64,000 bases of DNA, from assembly GCF_040111675.1 (NCBI RefSeq), contig NZ_CP157794.1, positions 2,935,501 through 2,999,500 of the forward strand, given 5' to 3'. Positions 42,346 to 53,805 of the stretch are shown one piece after another. The notes below the pieces were generated by a model. The model saw only the letters and a program-made list of their open reading frames with translations. It searched no databases and was not told the DNA's origin. Position numbers and translations under genes: made by a program. This DNA comes from Salinarimonas sp. (GTDB lineage Bacteria; Pseudomonadota; Alphaproteobacteria; Rhizobiales; Beijerinckiaceae). How positions within the stretch are numbered: position 1 is the stretch's first letter; the number at the start of each line of letters is the position of its first letter.

Positions 42346-42825
42346 TCACTGTCTCTGGCGTTCGATGGCCCGCTGGACGGCGTCCTCGTCGTCGAGCGGC
42401 AGGCGCGCGAGGCGGACCGCCACCGTGCCGCCGGAGGGCGGCAATTGGAAGGCCGCGCCGCTGAAGGTCGGCGGGCCGTAGCGGCCCACGTCGTTGGAAA
42501 ATCCGTAGGGCTCGCTCGGCAGACGCCAGACCAGGATCGGTTGAGTGTCGAGCGTGCCGTTGCCGTTCACGTCCTGGTAGGCCGCCACCGCCCAGCGCCC
42601 GGGCTGGAGCCCGTCGAAACGGAAGGACAGCGTGCCGTCGTTCGCGCGCTGGAAGCGGCCGACCGGGCACTGGCTCTGGACCAGATCGCGATCGCACAGG
42701 CCGACGAAGACCGGCCCCGCACCCGGCGCCACCCCGGAGACGCGCACCGTCAGCGACGTCGCCGAGGCGGCCGCGGGCAGCGCGGCGAGGAGGGCGACGC
42801 CGGCGAGCATGGAGCGAAGCGGCAT
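42346..42825 (-). CDS. DUF2141 domain secreted protein
   Basis: 159 residues. A signal peptide (MLAGVALLAALPAAASA) precedes a compact beta-rich DUF2141 domain with VGLCDRD, GRWAVAAYQDVNGNGTLD and PSEPYGFSND as the recognisable blocks. Biochemical role unknown. It lies between the two carotenoid oxidoreductases, 17 and 12 bp from them, so co-transcription is very likely and an extracytoplasmic role in pigment handling is conceivable. Confidence 0.82.
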   Translation of the reverse strand: MPLRSMLAGVALLAALPAAASATSLTVRVSGVAPGAGPVFVGLCDRDLVQSQCPVGRFQRANDGTLSFRFDGLQPGRWAVAAYQDVNGNGTLDTQPILVWRLPSEPYGFSNDVGRYGPPTFSGAAFQLPPSGGTVAVRLARLPLDDEDAVQRAIERQRQ

Positions 42826-42842
42826 GGGAGCCCTTTCTGTCG

Positions 42843-44474
42843 TCAAGCGCGGACCGGCGTCTCGGGCGCGCGTCGGAACAGGGAACGCTTCGGCGCGCGC
42901 TGGGCGGCGAGATCCTCGAGCAGGAGCTTCGTCGTGATCCGCGCGCCCTCGTAGATGACCGGCAGGCCCGAGCCCGGATGCGTGCCGCCGCCCACGAGGT
43001 AGACGCCCTTGCCGAAACGGTTGTGCGGGCGAAAATACAGCATCTGGCCGAGATCGTGAGCGAGGTTGAAGGTCGCGCCCTCGTTCACGGCGAACTCGTC
43101 CTCCCAGCCGGCGGGCGTGATGACCCGCTCGTAGCGGATGCGCTTCTCGATGTCGGTGAGGCCGAGCACCTTCAGGCGCTCGAAGGTCTTGGCCCGGAAG
43201 GCGGCGGCCTGCGTCGCCCAGTCCGTTCCCGAGCGCAGGTTCGGCACGGGGACCAGCACGTAGAGGCTGGAATGGCCCTTTGGCGCCATGGAGGCGTCGG
43301 TGCGCGCCGCGTTCTGGACGTAGAAGGACGGCTTCGTCGGCAGGCGGCAATCGCCGATCTCGGCGAGATTGTTGGCGTAGTCGTCCGAGAGCAGGATCGT
43401 GTGGTGCTCGAGATCGCCGAGATCGCCCTCGAGCCCCAGATAGAGCATGAAGGTGGAGCAGGAGATGCGCGCCTTCTTCAGCTTCTGGTCGCGCCAGCGC
43501 GGGCGATGCTCCTCGGGGATCAACCGGCGGGCGGCGTGGGCGAAATCGCCGTTGATGACGACCGCGTCGGCGTTCACCCGCTCGCCGCCGACGACGAGGC
43601 CGCAGGCCCGGTCGCCTTCGTAGAGCACCTCGTCGACGGGCGTCGACAGCTTGATCTCGACGCCGAGCTTGCGCGCGAGGTTTGCCATCGCCTCCGACAC
43701 GGCGCCGCAGCCGCCGATCGGGTGGAAGACGCCGTGCTCGTATTCCAGGAACGAGAGGATCGTGAACAGGCTCGGGCACTGGTAGGGCGACATGCCCAGA
43801 TACTTGGTCTGGAAGGAGAAGGCGAGGCGCACCCGCGGGTCGGCGAAATAGCGCTTGAGGTCGCCGTCGACGCTGGAGAAGGGCCGCATCATCGGCAGCG
43901 CCTGCAGCATGGTCGGCGAGACGACGTCGAGCGGACGACCGAAGGCCTGCTCCAGCACCGGGCGGAAGAGCTCGAGCTTCTTGCGGTTCTCCTCCATGAA
44001 GCGCGGCACGTTCTGCGCGTCCGCCGGCGCGACCTTGGCGATCTCGGCCGCGAGGCGCTCCACGTCCGGCGAGGCCTTGAGATCCCCGCCGCCCTCGAAG
44101 ACGACGTGGTATTGCGGGTCGAGCTTGACGAGCTCGACATGGTCCGCGAGCCGCTCGCCGCAGGCCTCGAAGATCTCGGCCAGGATGCGGGGATAGAGAA
44201 AGAAGGTCGGCCCGATGTCGAACTTGTAGCCGCCCGGCGCCGTCACAGTCTTGGTGCGGCCGCCGACCTGGGCGTCCTTCTCGTAGACCGTGACGCGCGC
44301 GCCCTGCTTCGCCAGCAGCAGCGCCGCGGCGAGACCGCCGGGCCCGGCGCCGACGATCGCGACGCGCGCGCCCTCGGCTTCCTCCATGCCCGCCGACGCG
44401 TCCTTGACGGAGTCGAGCGCGGCCCCGTTGGCGCCGTGCCCGAACTCGGACGTCAGACCCTCCTGGTACCTCAT
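42843..44474 (-). CDS. CrtI/CrtN/CrtP-type carotenoid desaturase or oxidase (second)
   Basis: About 543 residues. FAD motif [21 protein letters not shown], then [20 protein letters not shown], and C-terminal [22 protein letters not shown]. The start is uncertain: ATG 44474 is used here, ATG 44387 would begin just before the FAD motif. First gene of the pigment cluster. Together with its paralog it could perform dehydrogenation and terminal oxidation of a C30 backbone. Confidence 0.85.
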   Translation of the reverse strand: MRYQEGLTSEFGHGANGAALDSVKDASAGMEEAEGARVAIVGAGPGGLAAALLLAKQGARVTVYEKDAQVGGRTKTVTAPGGYKFDIGPTFFLYPRILAEIFEACGERLADHVELVKLDPQYHVVFEGGGDLKASPDVERLAAEIAKVAPADAQNVPRFMEENRKKLELFRPVLEQAFGRPLDVVSPTMLQALPMMRPFSSVDGDLKRYFADPRVRLAFSFQTKYLGMSPYQCPSLFTILSFLEYEHGVFHPIGGCGAVSEAMANLARKLGVEIKLSTPVDEVLYEGDRACGLVVGGERVNADAVVINGDFAHAARRLIPEEHRPRWRDQKLKKARISCSTFMLYLGLEGDLGDLEHHTILLSDDYANNLAEIGDCRLPTKPSFYVQNAARTDASMAPKGHSSLYVLVPVPNLRSGTDWATQAAAFRAKTFERLKVLGLTDIEKRIRYERVITPAGWEDEFAVNEGATFNLAHDLGQMLYFRPHNRFGKGVYLVGGGTHPGSGLPVIYEGARITTKLLLEDLAAQRAPKRSLFRRAPETPVRA

Positions 44475-44584
44475 CGTGCAGACGACCCCCACACTCACGC
44501 GTGCTTCTTCGATCTTGCGGCAGTTCCGCCGCCGTCTCAACACGTACGCTGCGGCGCACGCAAAGGATCACTCTCGCGCGCCGC

Positions 44585-45619
44585 TCACTCCGCTGCGCGC
44601 GGCGCGACGACCTCCGGCGACGACGCCGCGGGACGACAGGCTCGGCCCATCGTCTCGTCGATGGCGGCGACGATGGCGTCCTGGGCGAAATAATGGATCA
44701 TGTGGCCGAGCCCGGGAAGCAGCGCGACGCGGGCGCCCGGCAGCTCGGCCGCGAGGCGCTGCGTGTGCAGCGCCGGCGCCATCGCCTTGTCCTCCGCGCC
44801 ATGGAGCAGCGAGACCGGCACGACGCACGAGGCGTAGCGCGCAGTCAGGTCGGTGGCGGCGTCGCGCATGACGGCGAGCTCGGCCGCCGCCGCGCGCATC
44901 TGCGAGGGCCGCTCCCCGTAGGCGAACGGATAGTCCGCCAGCACGCGTTCGGGGACGGGCAGCGGATCGAACATGTGGCCCAGGAGCCTCGGGGCCATGC
45001 GCCGCATCGTCGGCAGGCCGAGCGTCCACAGCAGCGCGGGCCCGATGACGGGGGTCGCCGGGAGGCCCATGACGAAGATGTCGGAGCGGTCCTGGGGATA
45101 GTAGTAGCCGGACATCAGCACCGCCCCGCAGACGAGCGCGCGCGGATCGAGCGCCATGGCCAGGGCGACGAGCGTGCCCCAGGAATGGCCGACGACCAGG
45201 GGCGCCTCGACGCCGATCTCGCGCAGGAAGGCGCTCATCAGCTCCGCCTGGTCCTCCGGCGCGTAGGAGCGCCCGCGCGGACGGCTGGAATGCCCGTAGC
45301 CCGGCCGGTCGGGCACGATGCAGCGATAGCGCCCGGCGCAGGCGCCGACGAGGCCCGACAGCAGCATGTCGTCGAGGCAGGCGCCGTTGCCGTGCACGAA
45401 CAGGATCGGCGGCGCGTCCGCCGGGCCGACCTCGACGTAGTGGATCCGCACGCCGTCCACACGCACCGTGCGGCCGTGCGGGGGATGGCGCTCGCGCTCG
45501 ACCCGGCGGCCGTGCACGAACGCGTAGAGCGCCGCTCCGCCGGCGGCGATCGCCAGAGCGCCGAGCGCGACGGGACCGAGAGCGGCCTCGGTGAAGCGCG
45601 GCGGATCGATGTCTGCCAT
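44585..45619 (-). CDS. Alpha/beta hydrolase
   Basis: 344 residues. A short N-terminal hydrophobic segment (about 14-34) may anchor it in the membrane. The hydrolase core has the oxyanion strand [11 protein letters not shown], the nucleophile elbow GHSWGT, an acid in [10 protein letters not shown] and the catalytic His in GLGHMIHYF. Substrate unknown. It lies upstream of the pigment genes on the same strand but 110 bp away, so membership of that operon is uncertain. Divergent from ettA. Confidence 0.85.
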   Translation of the reverse strand: MADIDPPRFTEAALGPVALGALAIAAGGAALYAFVHGRRVERERHPPHGRTVRVDGVRIHYVEVGPADAPPILFVHGNGACLDDMLLSGLVGACAGRYRCIVPDRPGYGHSSRPRGRSYAPEDQAELMSAFLREIGVEAPLVVGHSWGTLVALAMALDPRALVCGAVLMSGYYYPQDRSDIFVMGLPATPVIGPALLWTLGLPTMRRMAPRLLGHMFDPLPVPERVLADYPFAYGERPSQMRAAAAELAVMRDAATDLTARYASCVVPVSLLHGAEDKAMAPALHTQRLAAELPGARVALLPGLGHMIHYFAQDAIVAAIDETMGRACRPAASSPEVVAPRAAE

Positions 45620-45835
45620 GGGCGGGCGGAACTCCGGTTTCGGGTGCGCCGGACGGCGCCGAGACGTGATCAGGCGACAACCAAGAGCTTAAACTATCCG
45701 TTCCGCGCCGCTGGGGAAGCGCGCCGGGACGTCGCGGGGGCGGCCGGAGGGCGCCCTCCGCCTTGCCGCCGCCCCCCTCCCCTGGTAAGCCTGCGCGCGA
45801 CTTTCCCGACAGCACTCGCAGCAGGATTTCCGGCC

Positions 45836-47488
<1,653 letters not shown>

Positions 47489-47495
47489 CGAGGAA

Positions 47496-47519
47496 GGCGC
47501 CGTCCGTGAGGGCGGCGCC
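47496..47519 (+). terminator. Hairpin downstream of ettA
   Basis: GGCGCCGTCC, loop GTGA, GGGCGGCGCC: a 10 bp stem with one G-U pair, starting 8 nt after the ettA stop. No T-run follows, so strength is uncertain. Confidence 0.5.
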
Positions 47520-47567
47520 GCCATCTCCCCGCAGGGGAGGTGGGCCGCGTCAGCGGCCCGGAGGGGC
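47517..47567. repeat. Short GC-rich palindromic repeat
   Basis: Contains CATCTCCCCGCAGGGGAGGT followed by GGGCCGCG and CAGCGGCCC. Its first 33 bases (47517-47549) are repeated in inverse orientation at 40727-40759. It is part of the 498 bp gene-free gap between the convergent ettA and rarA. Confidence 0.7.
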
Positions 47568-47686
47568 CGTCACGGCTTCACGCCGGCTCTCCCCATCCGC
47601 CGGCCCTGCTGGCCGACTCCCTCCCCTCCGGCCACTCGACCCACAGATCGTGCCGCGCCGTTGTGCTCGGCGGGCGCCGAACCCTT

Positions 47687-47884
47687 TCCTTCCCTGTAGG
47701 GGAAGGTGTCGCCGCGCGCAGCGCGGTGACGGATGGGGCGCGCCGCAGGCGCGTTCGGCGAAGCCGAATTCGACGGGCGACACCGCCGGCCACCGGTCGT
47801 TTCCGCTTCGCGGAACGCGTCGCTACGCGCCGCGCCCCATCCGTCTCGGCTTCGCCGAGCCACCTTCCCCTACAGGGAAGGAGA
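47687..47884. repeat. Palindromic repeat, CTTCCCTGTAGGGGAAG family, copy 3
   Basis: About 198 bp and nearly identical in outer arms to copy 2 (40341-40543): CCTTCCCTGTAGGGGAAGG at the left, CCTTCCCCTACAGGGAAGG at the right, and TTCGCTTCGCGG-type nested hairpins inside. Placed between two convergent genes. Confidence 0.85.
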
Positions 47885-47986
47885 GGGTCAGGCGTCGGTC
47901 CCGCACGCTCACACCGTCGATCGTCGGCGTCCTGCCGCACGAGATGCGTGCGGCAGCTGGCCTCGGCGGGATCGGGACAGTACGCG

Positions 47987-49339
47987 TCACCCCGCCCCGC
48001 CCCGCCGCTCCCGCCTGAGCTTCTCCCACCAGTCGAGCCGCCTCCTCACCTCGCGCTCGAAGCCGCGGTCGACCGGCGCGTAGAACTGCTGCCGGCCCAG
48101 CGCCTCGGGCCAGTAGTCCTGGCCGGAGAAGGCGTCCGGCGCATCGTGGTCGTAGGCATAGCCCGAGCCGTAGCCCTCGCTCTTCATGAGCTTGGTGGGC
48201 GCGTTGAGGATGGTCTTCGGCGGCATCAACGAGCCGTGCTCCTTGGCCGTGCGCATCGCCGCCTTGTAGGCCGTGTAGACCGCGTTCGATTTCGGCGCGG
48301 TGGCGAGGTAGACCGCCGCCTGGGCCAGCGCCAGCTCGCCCTCCGGCGAGCCGAGGAAATCGAACGCGTCCTTGGCGGCGTTGGCGACCGTGAGCGCCTG
48401 CGGATCGGCGAGGCCGATGTCCTCCACCGCCATGCGCACGAGACGCCGCGCGATGAACAGACGATCCTCGCCGGCGTCGAGCATGCGGGCGAGATAGTAG
48501 AGCGCGGCGTCCGGATCCGAGCCGCGGATCGTCTTGTGCAGGGCGCTGATGAGGTTGTAATGGCCCTCCTGGCCCTTGTCGTAGATCGGCGCGCGGCGCT
48601 GGACGATCTCGACGAGCGTTGCCGTGTCGAAAACCTCGCCGGGCCGGGCCGAGCGCCAGACCTCCTCGGCCAGCGTCAGCGCCGCGCGGCCGTCGCCGTC
48701 GGCCATGCGCGCGAGCGCGGCGCGGGCGTCCGCGTCGAGGGGGAGCGCCCTCCCCTCGACCGCCTCGGCGCGGGCGAGGAGGCGCTCGATCGCCGTCTCG
48801 TCGAGCGAGCGGAAGGTCAGCACCCGGGCGCGCGAGAGCAGCGCCGCGTTGAGCTCGAAGGACGGGTTCTCCGTCGTCGCGCCGACCAGCGTGATGGTGC
48901 CGTCCTCCATCACGGGCAGGAAGGCATCGAGCTGGGCGCGGTTGAAGCGGTGGATCTCGTCGACGAAGAGCAGCGTGCCCCGCCCCATGGCCCGGCGCTG
49001 GCGGGCGGCCTCGAAGACCTTCTTGAGGTCGGCGACGCCCGAGAAGATCGCCGAGATCTGCACGAAGTCGAGCTTCGTCTCGCCCGCGAGCAGCCGCGCC
49101 ACCGTGGTCTTGCCGGTGCCCGGCGGCCCCCAGAACACCAGCGAGCCGAGCGAGCCCGACGCGATCAGCCGGCTGAGCGCGCCGTCGGGCCCCACGATGT
49201 GCTCCTGGCCGACGACGTCGGCGAGGGTGCGCGGCCGCAGCCGGTCGGCGAGCGGGCGGGCGAGGTCGTGCTCTGGAGCGGCGTCTCCCGCGGGTCTCGG
49301 CGGGCGATCGTCGGCGGAGTCGGAGAAGAGGTCGGCCAT
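47987..49339 (-). CDS. rarA: Replication-associated recombination protein A (RarA/MgsA)
   Basis: 450 residues of the clamp-loader-like AAA+ family. Walker A GPPGTGKTT near residue 70, Walker B FVDEIHRFNR, sensor GATTENPSFE, and the C-terminal tetramerisation region YNLISALHKTIRGSDPDAALYYLARML. It acts at stalled replication forks with SSB. The ATG at 49339 gives the family-like MADLF start. Confidence 0.95.
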   Translation of the reverse strand: MADLFSDSADDRPPRPAGDAAPEHDLARPLADRLRPRTLADVVGQEHIVGPDGALSRLIASGSLGSLVFWGPPGTGKTTVARLLAGETKLDFVQISAIFSGVADLKKVFEAARQRRAMGRGTLLFVDEIHRFNRAQLDAFLPVMEDGTITLVGATTENPSFELNAALLSRARVLTFRSLDETAIERLLARAEAVEGRALPLDADARAALARMADGDGRAALTLAEEVWRSARPGEVFDTATLVEIVQRRAPIYDKGQEGHYNLISALHKTIRGSDPDAALYYLARMLDAGEDRLFIARRLVRMAVEDIGLADPQALTVANAAKDAFDFLGSPEGELALAQAAVYLATAPKSNAVYTAYKAAMRTAKEHGSLMPPKTILNAPTKLMKSEGYGSGYAYDHDAPDAFSGQDYWPEALGRQQFYAPVDRGFEREVRRRLDWWEKLRRERRGGAG

Positions 49340-49397
49340 GGCGCGCACCATATCCCGGCCGCGGGGCGGGCGCGAGGGCTCCGGATATGCCGACGAC

Positions 49398-49427
49398 AAC
49401 GGCCCGGATCGGGCGATCCGGGCCGTT
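49398..49427 (-). terminator. Strong hairpin downstream of the SH3 gene
   Basis: AACGGCCCGGATC, loop GGGC, GATCCGGGCCGTT: a perfect 13 bp stem with a tetraloop, about 40 nt after the SH3 gene stop on the minus strand. No T-run. Probably ends that transcript before rarA. Confidence 0.6.
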
Positions 49428-49466
49428 CGCGTCCAGCGCATTCGGATGAACGCCGGGTCGCCGTCC

Positions 49467-50048
49467 TCAGAACCGACGGACGAAATCGTCGAACAGCCCG
49501 TCCTGGTCGAGGTCGCGGCGCACGACGACCGTCCCGTCCGGACGGCGGATGCGGATCGTCTCGTAATAGCCGTCGCCGTCGCGATCGCGGCGGGCGACGA
49601 CGCGGTCGCCGCGGCGGCGGGGATAATAGTCGCGGTCGCCCCAGTCGTCGTCGCGCCAGCGGCGGTCGCGATCATAGTCCCGGTCCGCGCCGAAGCCGAA
49701 CTCGAAGGTGATCCCCGGCGCCGGGCGCACGCGCTCGCGATAGCCGTAAGCCGGGGCGTGCGCGGGCGGGCCCCGGCGCGCCTGCCGCGGCTCGCCGAGA
49801 TAGCGGGCGCTCGCCCAGCCCTCGCGGCCGCGATAGTCGAGGCGGCACCAGCCGCTGCGGCAGCCCTCGACCTCGACGATCGCGCCGCCGGGCATCGTGG
49901 TCAGGACCTGGTAGCCCGTCCCGGGCCCGGCGCGCAGGTTCAGGTCCTGCGAGACCTGGGCGGGATACGCGAAAGCCGCGCCGCCGATCAGGCAGGTCGC
50001 GGCGGCGAGGCCGAGCCGCTTCATCATGGTCTTCGCACTCATGTGCAT
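49467..50048 (-). CDS. Secreted bacterial SH3-domain protein
   Basis: 193 residues with a signal peptide (KRLGLAAATCLIGGAAFAYP). One SH3b domain (about 28-85: QDLNLRAGPGTGYQV, GCRSGWCRLDYRGREGWASARYL) follows, then a charged Arg/Asp/Tyr-rich tail. SH3b domains often bind cell-wall peptides. The DRDGDG and DLDQDGLFD segments in the tail resemble Ca2+-binding dockerin-like loops, but this is only a resemblance. Function unknown. Confidence 0.8.
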   Translation of the reverse strand: MHMSAKTMMKRLGLAAATCLIGGAAFAYPAQVSQDLNLRAGPGTGYQVLTTMPGGAIVEVEGCRSGWCRLDYRGREGWASARYLGEPRQARRGPPAHAPAYGYRERVRPAPGITFEFGFGADRDYDRDRRWRDDDWGDRDYYPRRRGDRVVARRDRDGDGYYETIRIRRPDGTVVVRRDLDQDGLFDDFVRRF

Positions 50049-50260
50049 GCTCCTTCAACGCTACGCTCGAGTCTCGTCCTGCGGAGGTCGAGACGAACGC
50101 AGCTCTCCTTTCGGTCGATGGGGGTCGAAACCGCCATCGTCGTGTGGGGTTTCATAGGGACGTCGCGCTGAACGCAGGCTGAATGCTTGCGTACCGGGTC
50201 GAGGACGGGTTCGGCCGCACGCGGATTGCGCGCCGGCGCCCCGCCCCCCATCTTCCGGTC

Positions 50261-50671
50261 ATGGCCACCCCTCCGCCCGAGACCCGCCTCGACGCCCTGT
50301 TCGACGCCGCCAAGGCCGCCGCGAGGCGCGCGCCGCGGACGGCCGCGCGCGGGGCGATCCGGGGCTACCAGCTGACGCTGTCGGGACTGATGGGGCGCCA
50401 GTGCCGGCATCTGCCCTCCTGCTCGGACTACACGGCGGAGGCCATCGGCCGCTACGGGCTGTGGGCCGGCGGCTGGATGGGCGTCGCCCGGATCTGCCGC
50501 TGCGGGCCGTTCGGCACGCACGGCATCGACAACGTGCCGGACGCCTTGCCCGCGCGAGGCCGGTGGTATACGCCCTGGGCCTACGGCCGCTGGCGGGGCG
50601 TGAACGGGCCCGAGACCCGTTCCACCGCCGGCGAGGGCGCGCCAGACGACGGCGGCGCGGCCCGCAGCTGA
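50261..50671 (+). CDS. yidD: Membrane protein insertion efficiency factor YidD
   Basis: 136 residues from ATG 50261. The YidD core is clear: [32 protein letters not shown], then [18 protein letters not shown], with the conserved Cys residues. It helps YidC insert inner-membrane proteins. The C-terminal 45 residues are an unconserved extension. It lies 67 bp before thrS on the same strand, a common arrangement in Hyphomicrobiales. Confidence 0.9.
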   Translation: MATPPPETRLDALFDAAKAAARRAPRTAARGAIRGYQLTLSGLMGRQCRHLPSCSDYTAEAIGRYGLWAGGWMGVARICRCGPFGTHGIDNVPDALPARGRWYTPWAYGRWRGVNGPETRSTAGEGAPDDGGAARS

Positions 50672-50738
50672 CGACACCCGACGCCGTCTCGTCCCGCTTA
50701 CCTGCCTCGTTCGCAGGAGTGAGCAAGGAGCCCGACCC

Positions 50739-52766
50739 ATGATCACCCTCTCCTTCCCCGATGGCGCCAAGCGCGAGTTCCCGGACGCGGTGTCCGGCCG
50801 CGCGGTGGCCGAGTCGATCGCGAAGTCGCTCGCCAAGAAGGCGGTCGCGATGACGCTCGACGGCGAATTGCGCGACCTCTCCGACGAGATCCGCGCCGAC
50901 GCCGCCATCGAGTTCGTCACCCGCGAGGACCCGCGCGCGCTGGAGCTGATCCGCCACGATTGCGCGCACGTGCTGGCCGAAGCCGTGCAGACGCTCTTTC
51001 CGGGCACGCAGGTGACGATCGGGCCGGTGATCGACAACGGCTTCTACTACGACTTCCATCGCGAGGAGCCCTTCACCCCCGACGACTTCGCCGCGATCGA
51101 GGCGAAGATGCGCGAGCTGATCAAGGCGGACCGGCCGTTCACCCGGGAGATCTGGTCGCGCGACCGGGCGAAGGAGGTGTTCGCGGCCAAGGGCGAGAGC
51201 TTCAAGGTGGAGCTGGTCGAGGCCATTCCCGCCGACCAGGACCTGAAGATCTACCATCAGGGCGACTGGTTCGACCTCTGCCGCGGCCCGCACATGCCCT
51301 CGACCGGGCGCATCGGCGACGCCTTCAAGCTGATGAAGGTGGCCGGCGCCTATTGGCGCGGCGACGCGAAGAACCCGATGCTGACGCGCATCTACGGCAC
51401 CGCCTGGGCCTCGAAGGAGGATCTCGAGCACTATCTCAAGCAGCTCGAGGAAGCGGAGAAGCGCGACCATCGCCGCCTCGGGCGGGAGATGGACCTGTTC
51501 CACTTTCAGGAGGAAGGGCCGGGCGTCGTGTTCTGGCACCCGAAGGGCTGGAGCCTGTTCCAGAACCTCGTCTCCTACATGCGTCGGCGCCTCGCCGCCG
51601 ACTACGACGAGGTGAACGCGCCGCAGATCCTCGACACCTCGCTGTGGGAGACCTCCGGCCACTGGGGCTGGTATCGCGAGAACATGTTCGCGGCCCAGTC
51701 CGCCGGCGAGGAGGCGGAGGACAAGCGCTGGTTCGCCCTGAAGCCGATGAACTGCCCGGGCCACGTGCAGATCTTCAAGCACGGGCTGAAGTCCTACCGC
51801 GACCTGCCGCTGCGGCTCGCCGAGTTCGGCGTGGTGCACCGCTACGAGCCGTCGGGCGCCATGCATGGGCTGATGCGCGTGCGCGGCTTCACGCAGGACG
51901 ACGCGCACGTGTTCTGCACCGAGGAGCAGCTCGCCGACGAGTGCCTGAAGATCAACGACCTGATCCTCTCGACCTACGCCGATTTCGGCTTCGAGGAGAT
52001 CGTCGTGAAGCTCTCGACCAGGCCGGAGAAGCGGGTGGGCTCCGACGCCTCCTGGGACCACGCCGAGGCGGTGATGGCGCGCGTGCTCGAGGACATCGAA
52101 CGGAAGGCGGGCGGCCGGGTGAAGACCGCGATCAACCCCGGCGAAGGCGCCTTCTACGGGCCGAAGTTCGAATACGTCCTGCGCGACGCCATCGGGCGCG
52201 ACTGGCAATGCGGCACGACGCAGGTGGACTTCAACCTGCCGGAGCGCTTCGGCGCCTTCTATGTCGACGCCGACGGGCAAAAGAAGATGCCGGTCATGGT
52301 CCACCGCGCCATCTGCGGCTCGATGGAGCGCTTCCTCGGCATCCTGATCGAGCACTATGCCGGGCACTTCCCGCTGTGGATCGCGCCGCGCCAGGCGGTG
52401 GTGTGCACCATCACCTCGGACGCGGACGACTACGCGAGCGAGGTGGCGGCGGCGGCGAAGCGCGCCGGGCTGAAGGTCGAGGCCGACCTGCGCAACGAGA
52501 AGATCACCTACAAGGTGCGCGAGCACTCGCACGCCAAGGTCCCGGTGATCCTCGTCGTCGGCAAGCGCGAGGCGGCCGAGCGCACGGTCAACATCCGCCG
52601 GCTCGGCTCGCAGGAGCAGACGAGCCTGCCCCTCGAGGAGGCGCTCGCGTCTCTCGTGAAGGAGGCGGTGCCGCCGGACGTGGAGCGCGCCCACGCCATG
52701 CCCGCGGAATCGCTGCCGAGCGAAGGCGTCCAGCTCGACGGCCAGCACGGTCACGCGATGCGGTGA
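50739..52766 (+). CDS. thrS: Threonyl-tRNA synthetase
   Basis: 675 residues with an N-terminal TGS domain (about 1-62), the editing domain with [16 protein letters not shown], and a class II catalytic core. The zinc-binding Cys is in [10 protein letters not shown]; motif 2 lies in [24 protein letters not shown]; motif 3 is in [13 protein letters not shown]-terminal anticodon-binding domain ends the protein. Followed by a stable hairpin. Confidence 0.97.
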   Translation: MITLSFPDGAKREFPDAVSGRAVAESIAKSLAKKAVAMTLDGELRDLSDEIRADAAIEFVTREDPRALELIRHDCAHVLAEAVQTLFPGTQVTIGPVIDNGFYYDFHREEPFTPDDFAAIEAKMRELIKADRPFTREIWSRDRAKEVFAAKGESFKVELVEAIPADQDLKIYHQGDWFDLCRGPHMPSTGRIGDAFKLMKVAGAYWRGDAKNPMLTRIYGTAWASKEDLEHYLKQLEEAEKRDHRRLGREMDLFHFQEEGPGVVFWHPKGWSLFQNLVSYMRRRLAADYDEVNAPQILDTSLWETSGHWGWYRENMFAAQSAGEEAEDKRWFALKPMNCPGHVQIFKHGLKSYRDLPLRLAEFGVVHRYEPSGAMHGLMRVRGFTQDDAHVFCTEEQLADECLKINDLILSTYADFGFEEIVVKLSTRPEKRVGSDASWDHAEAVMARVLEDIERKAGGRVKTAINPGEGAFYGPKFEYVLRDAIGRDWQCGTTQVDFNLPERFGAFYVDADGQKKMPVMVHRAICGSMERFLGILIEHYAGHFPLWIAPRQAVVCTITSDADDYASEVAAAAKRAGLKVEADLRNEKITYKVREHSHAKVPVILVVGKREAAERTVNIRRLGSQEQTSLPLEEALASLVKEAVPPDVERAHAMPAESLPSEGVQLDGQHGHAMR

Positions 52767-52803
52767 GGGGGCGGGCGGCCGACGCCTCCGCTCGAAAGGC
52801 AAA

Positions 52804-52830
52804 CGGGGGAGGGCTCGTCGCCCTCCCCCG
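52804..52830 (+). terminator. Terminator hairpin after thrS
   Basis: CGGGGGAGGGC, loop TCGTC, GCCCTCCCCCG: a perfect 11 bp stem 38 nt after the thrS stop. No T-run. The gap 52767-53118 holds this hairpin and the site at 52960-52984 and no gene that I can support. Confidence 0.65.
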
Positions 52831-52959
52831 TCGCGTGTCGAGGCTCGAAACGTCTTTGGTCGTCACGCTCTTTCCGGCGCGTGTCCCGTCCCGGCCTCCC
52901 CGTCGAAACGAAGTCCAGAAGCCGGGTCAGAGTGCCCTCGCCGGCCCGGCTCGGCAACG

Positions 52960-52984
52960 GTAAGCTCTCGTTAAGGTTAACCAA
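52960..52984 (+). promoter_or_regulatory. CtrA-like site upstream of the PAS gene
   Basis: GTAA-N7-TTAA (52960-52974) is one base from the CtrA consensus TTAA-N7-TTAA. It is followed directly by GGTTAACC (52975-52982), a palindrome containing the TTAACC half-site. Another TTAACCAA lies at 53745-53752 before the PilZ gene. Cell-cycle control of both genes is a guess. Confidence 0.3.
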
Positions 52985-53118
52985 GGGTTTCCCCGTTCGC
53001 AGGGCACGGGGGGCATGGCCTTCGCGTTCCGACTCGCCGAAGAAGGAATGCGCGCCGGGCGTGTCGCACAACGGGTCATACGGCCCGCGGCACGCGCCGG
53101 CGGAACGGGAGACGAGGC

Positions 53119-53697
53119 ATGAAGCACCCCGCGTCGCGGATGCTGTTTTCGTACTGGGACGCCCTGCGCGGCGAGCGCGCGGCGCCCGAGCGTGGCGAGA
53201 TCGAGCCGGGCGAGATCCGCCACGTCCTCGCCGACACCTTCGTGCTGGAGCTCGACGCCCAGCGCGAGGCTCGCTTCCGCCTCGCCGGCACGCGCATGTG
53301 CGCCCTCTTCGGCCGCGAGCTGCGCGACGGCCGCCTCGTCGACCTCTGGCCCGAGCGCGCGCGACACGACATGCGCCGCAACCTCGACATCGTCGTGGAC
53401 GAGACCGCGGGGGTGCTCTGCGGCCTCGTCGGCGCCACGGACACCGGGGAAACCGTCGACCTCGAGCTCGTCGTGCTGCCGCTCCGCCATCGCGGACGCC
53501 CCAACGCCCGCGCGCTGGGCTGCCTCTCCGCGCGGGTCGTCCCGTCCTGGATCGGCTATCACGCCATCGGCGCGCTCACGACCGTGTCCATGCGGGTGAT
53601 CTGGCCCTCCGGCCGGCCGCTCCAAGAGATGGCGCCACCGCTCGACGCGGGCGAACGACGCCGGCGCTTCGTCGTGCACCAGGGCGGGCGACTCTGA
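53119..53697 (+). CDS. PAS-domain protein (PAS_5 type)
   Basis: 192 residues dominated by one PAS-like domain: GEIRHVLADTFVLEL, RFRLAGTRMCALFGRELRDGRLVDLW and a second half with DLELVVLPLRHRGR. No output domain is attached. Such stand-alone PAS_5 proteins are common in Hyphomicrobiales and usually uncharacterised. The PilZ gene follows in the same direction, suggesting related signalling. Confidence 0.75.
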   Translation: MKHPASRMLFSYWDALRGERAAPERGEIEPGEIRHVLADTFVLELDAQREARFRLAGTRMCALFGRELRDGRLVDLWPERARHDMRRNLDIVVDETAGVLCGLVGATDTGETVDLELVVLPLRHRGRPNARALGCLSARVVPSWIGYHAIGALTTVSMRVIWPSGRPLQEMAPPLDAGERRRRFVVHQGGRL

Positions 53698-53805
53698 AAC
53701 CCCTGATCGACTTTCTCGCGGAGCGGCGCACTGGAAAGCGGCTCTTAACCAAACGGCCCTATGGTCCGGATCCGCACCCGTGATCTGGCCGAGGCCCGAG
53801 AAAGC

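Noticed and set aside
44501..45835. Long N-terminal extension of the ettA frame
   Set aside because: Lies opposite the alpha/beta hydrolase, is His/Arg-rich and lacks homology; family members start at the GTG 45836 sequence.
45620..45835. Small gene between the alpha/beta hydrolase and ettA
   Set aside because: No frame with a start, ribosome site and plausible composition; it looks like a divergent control region.
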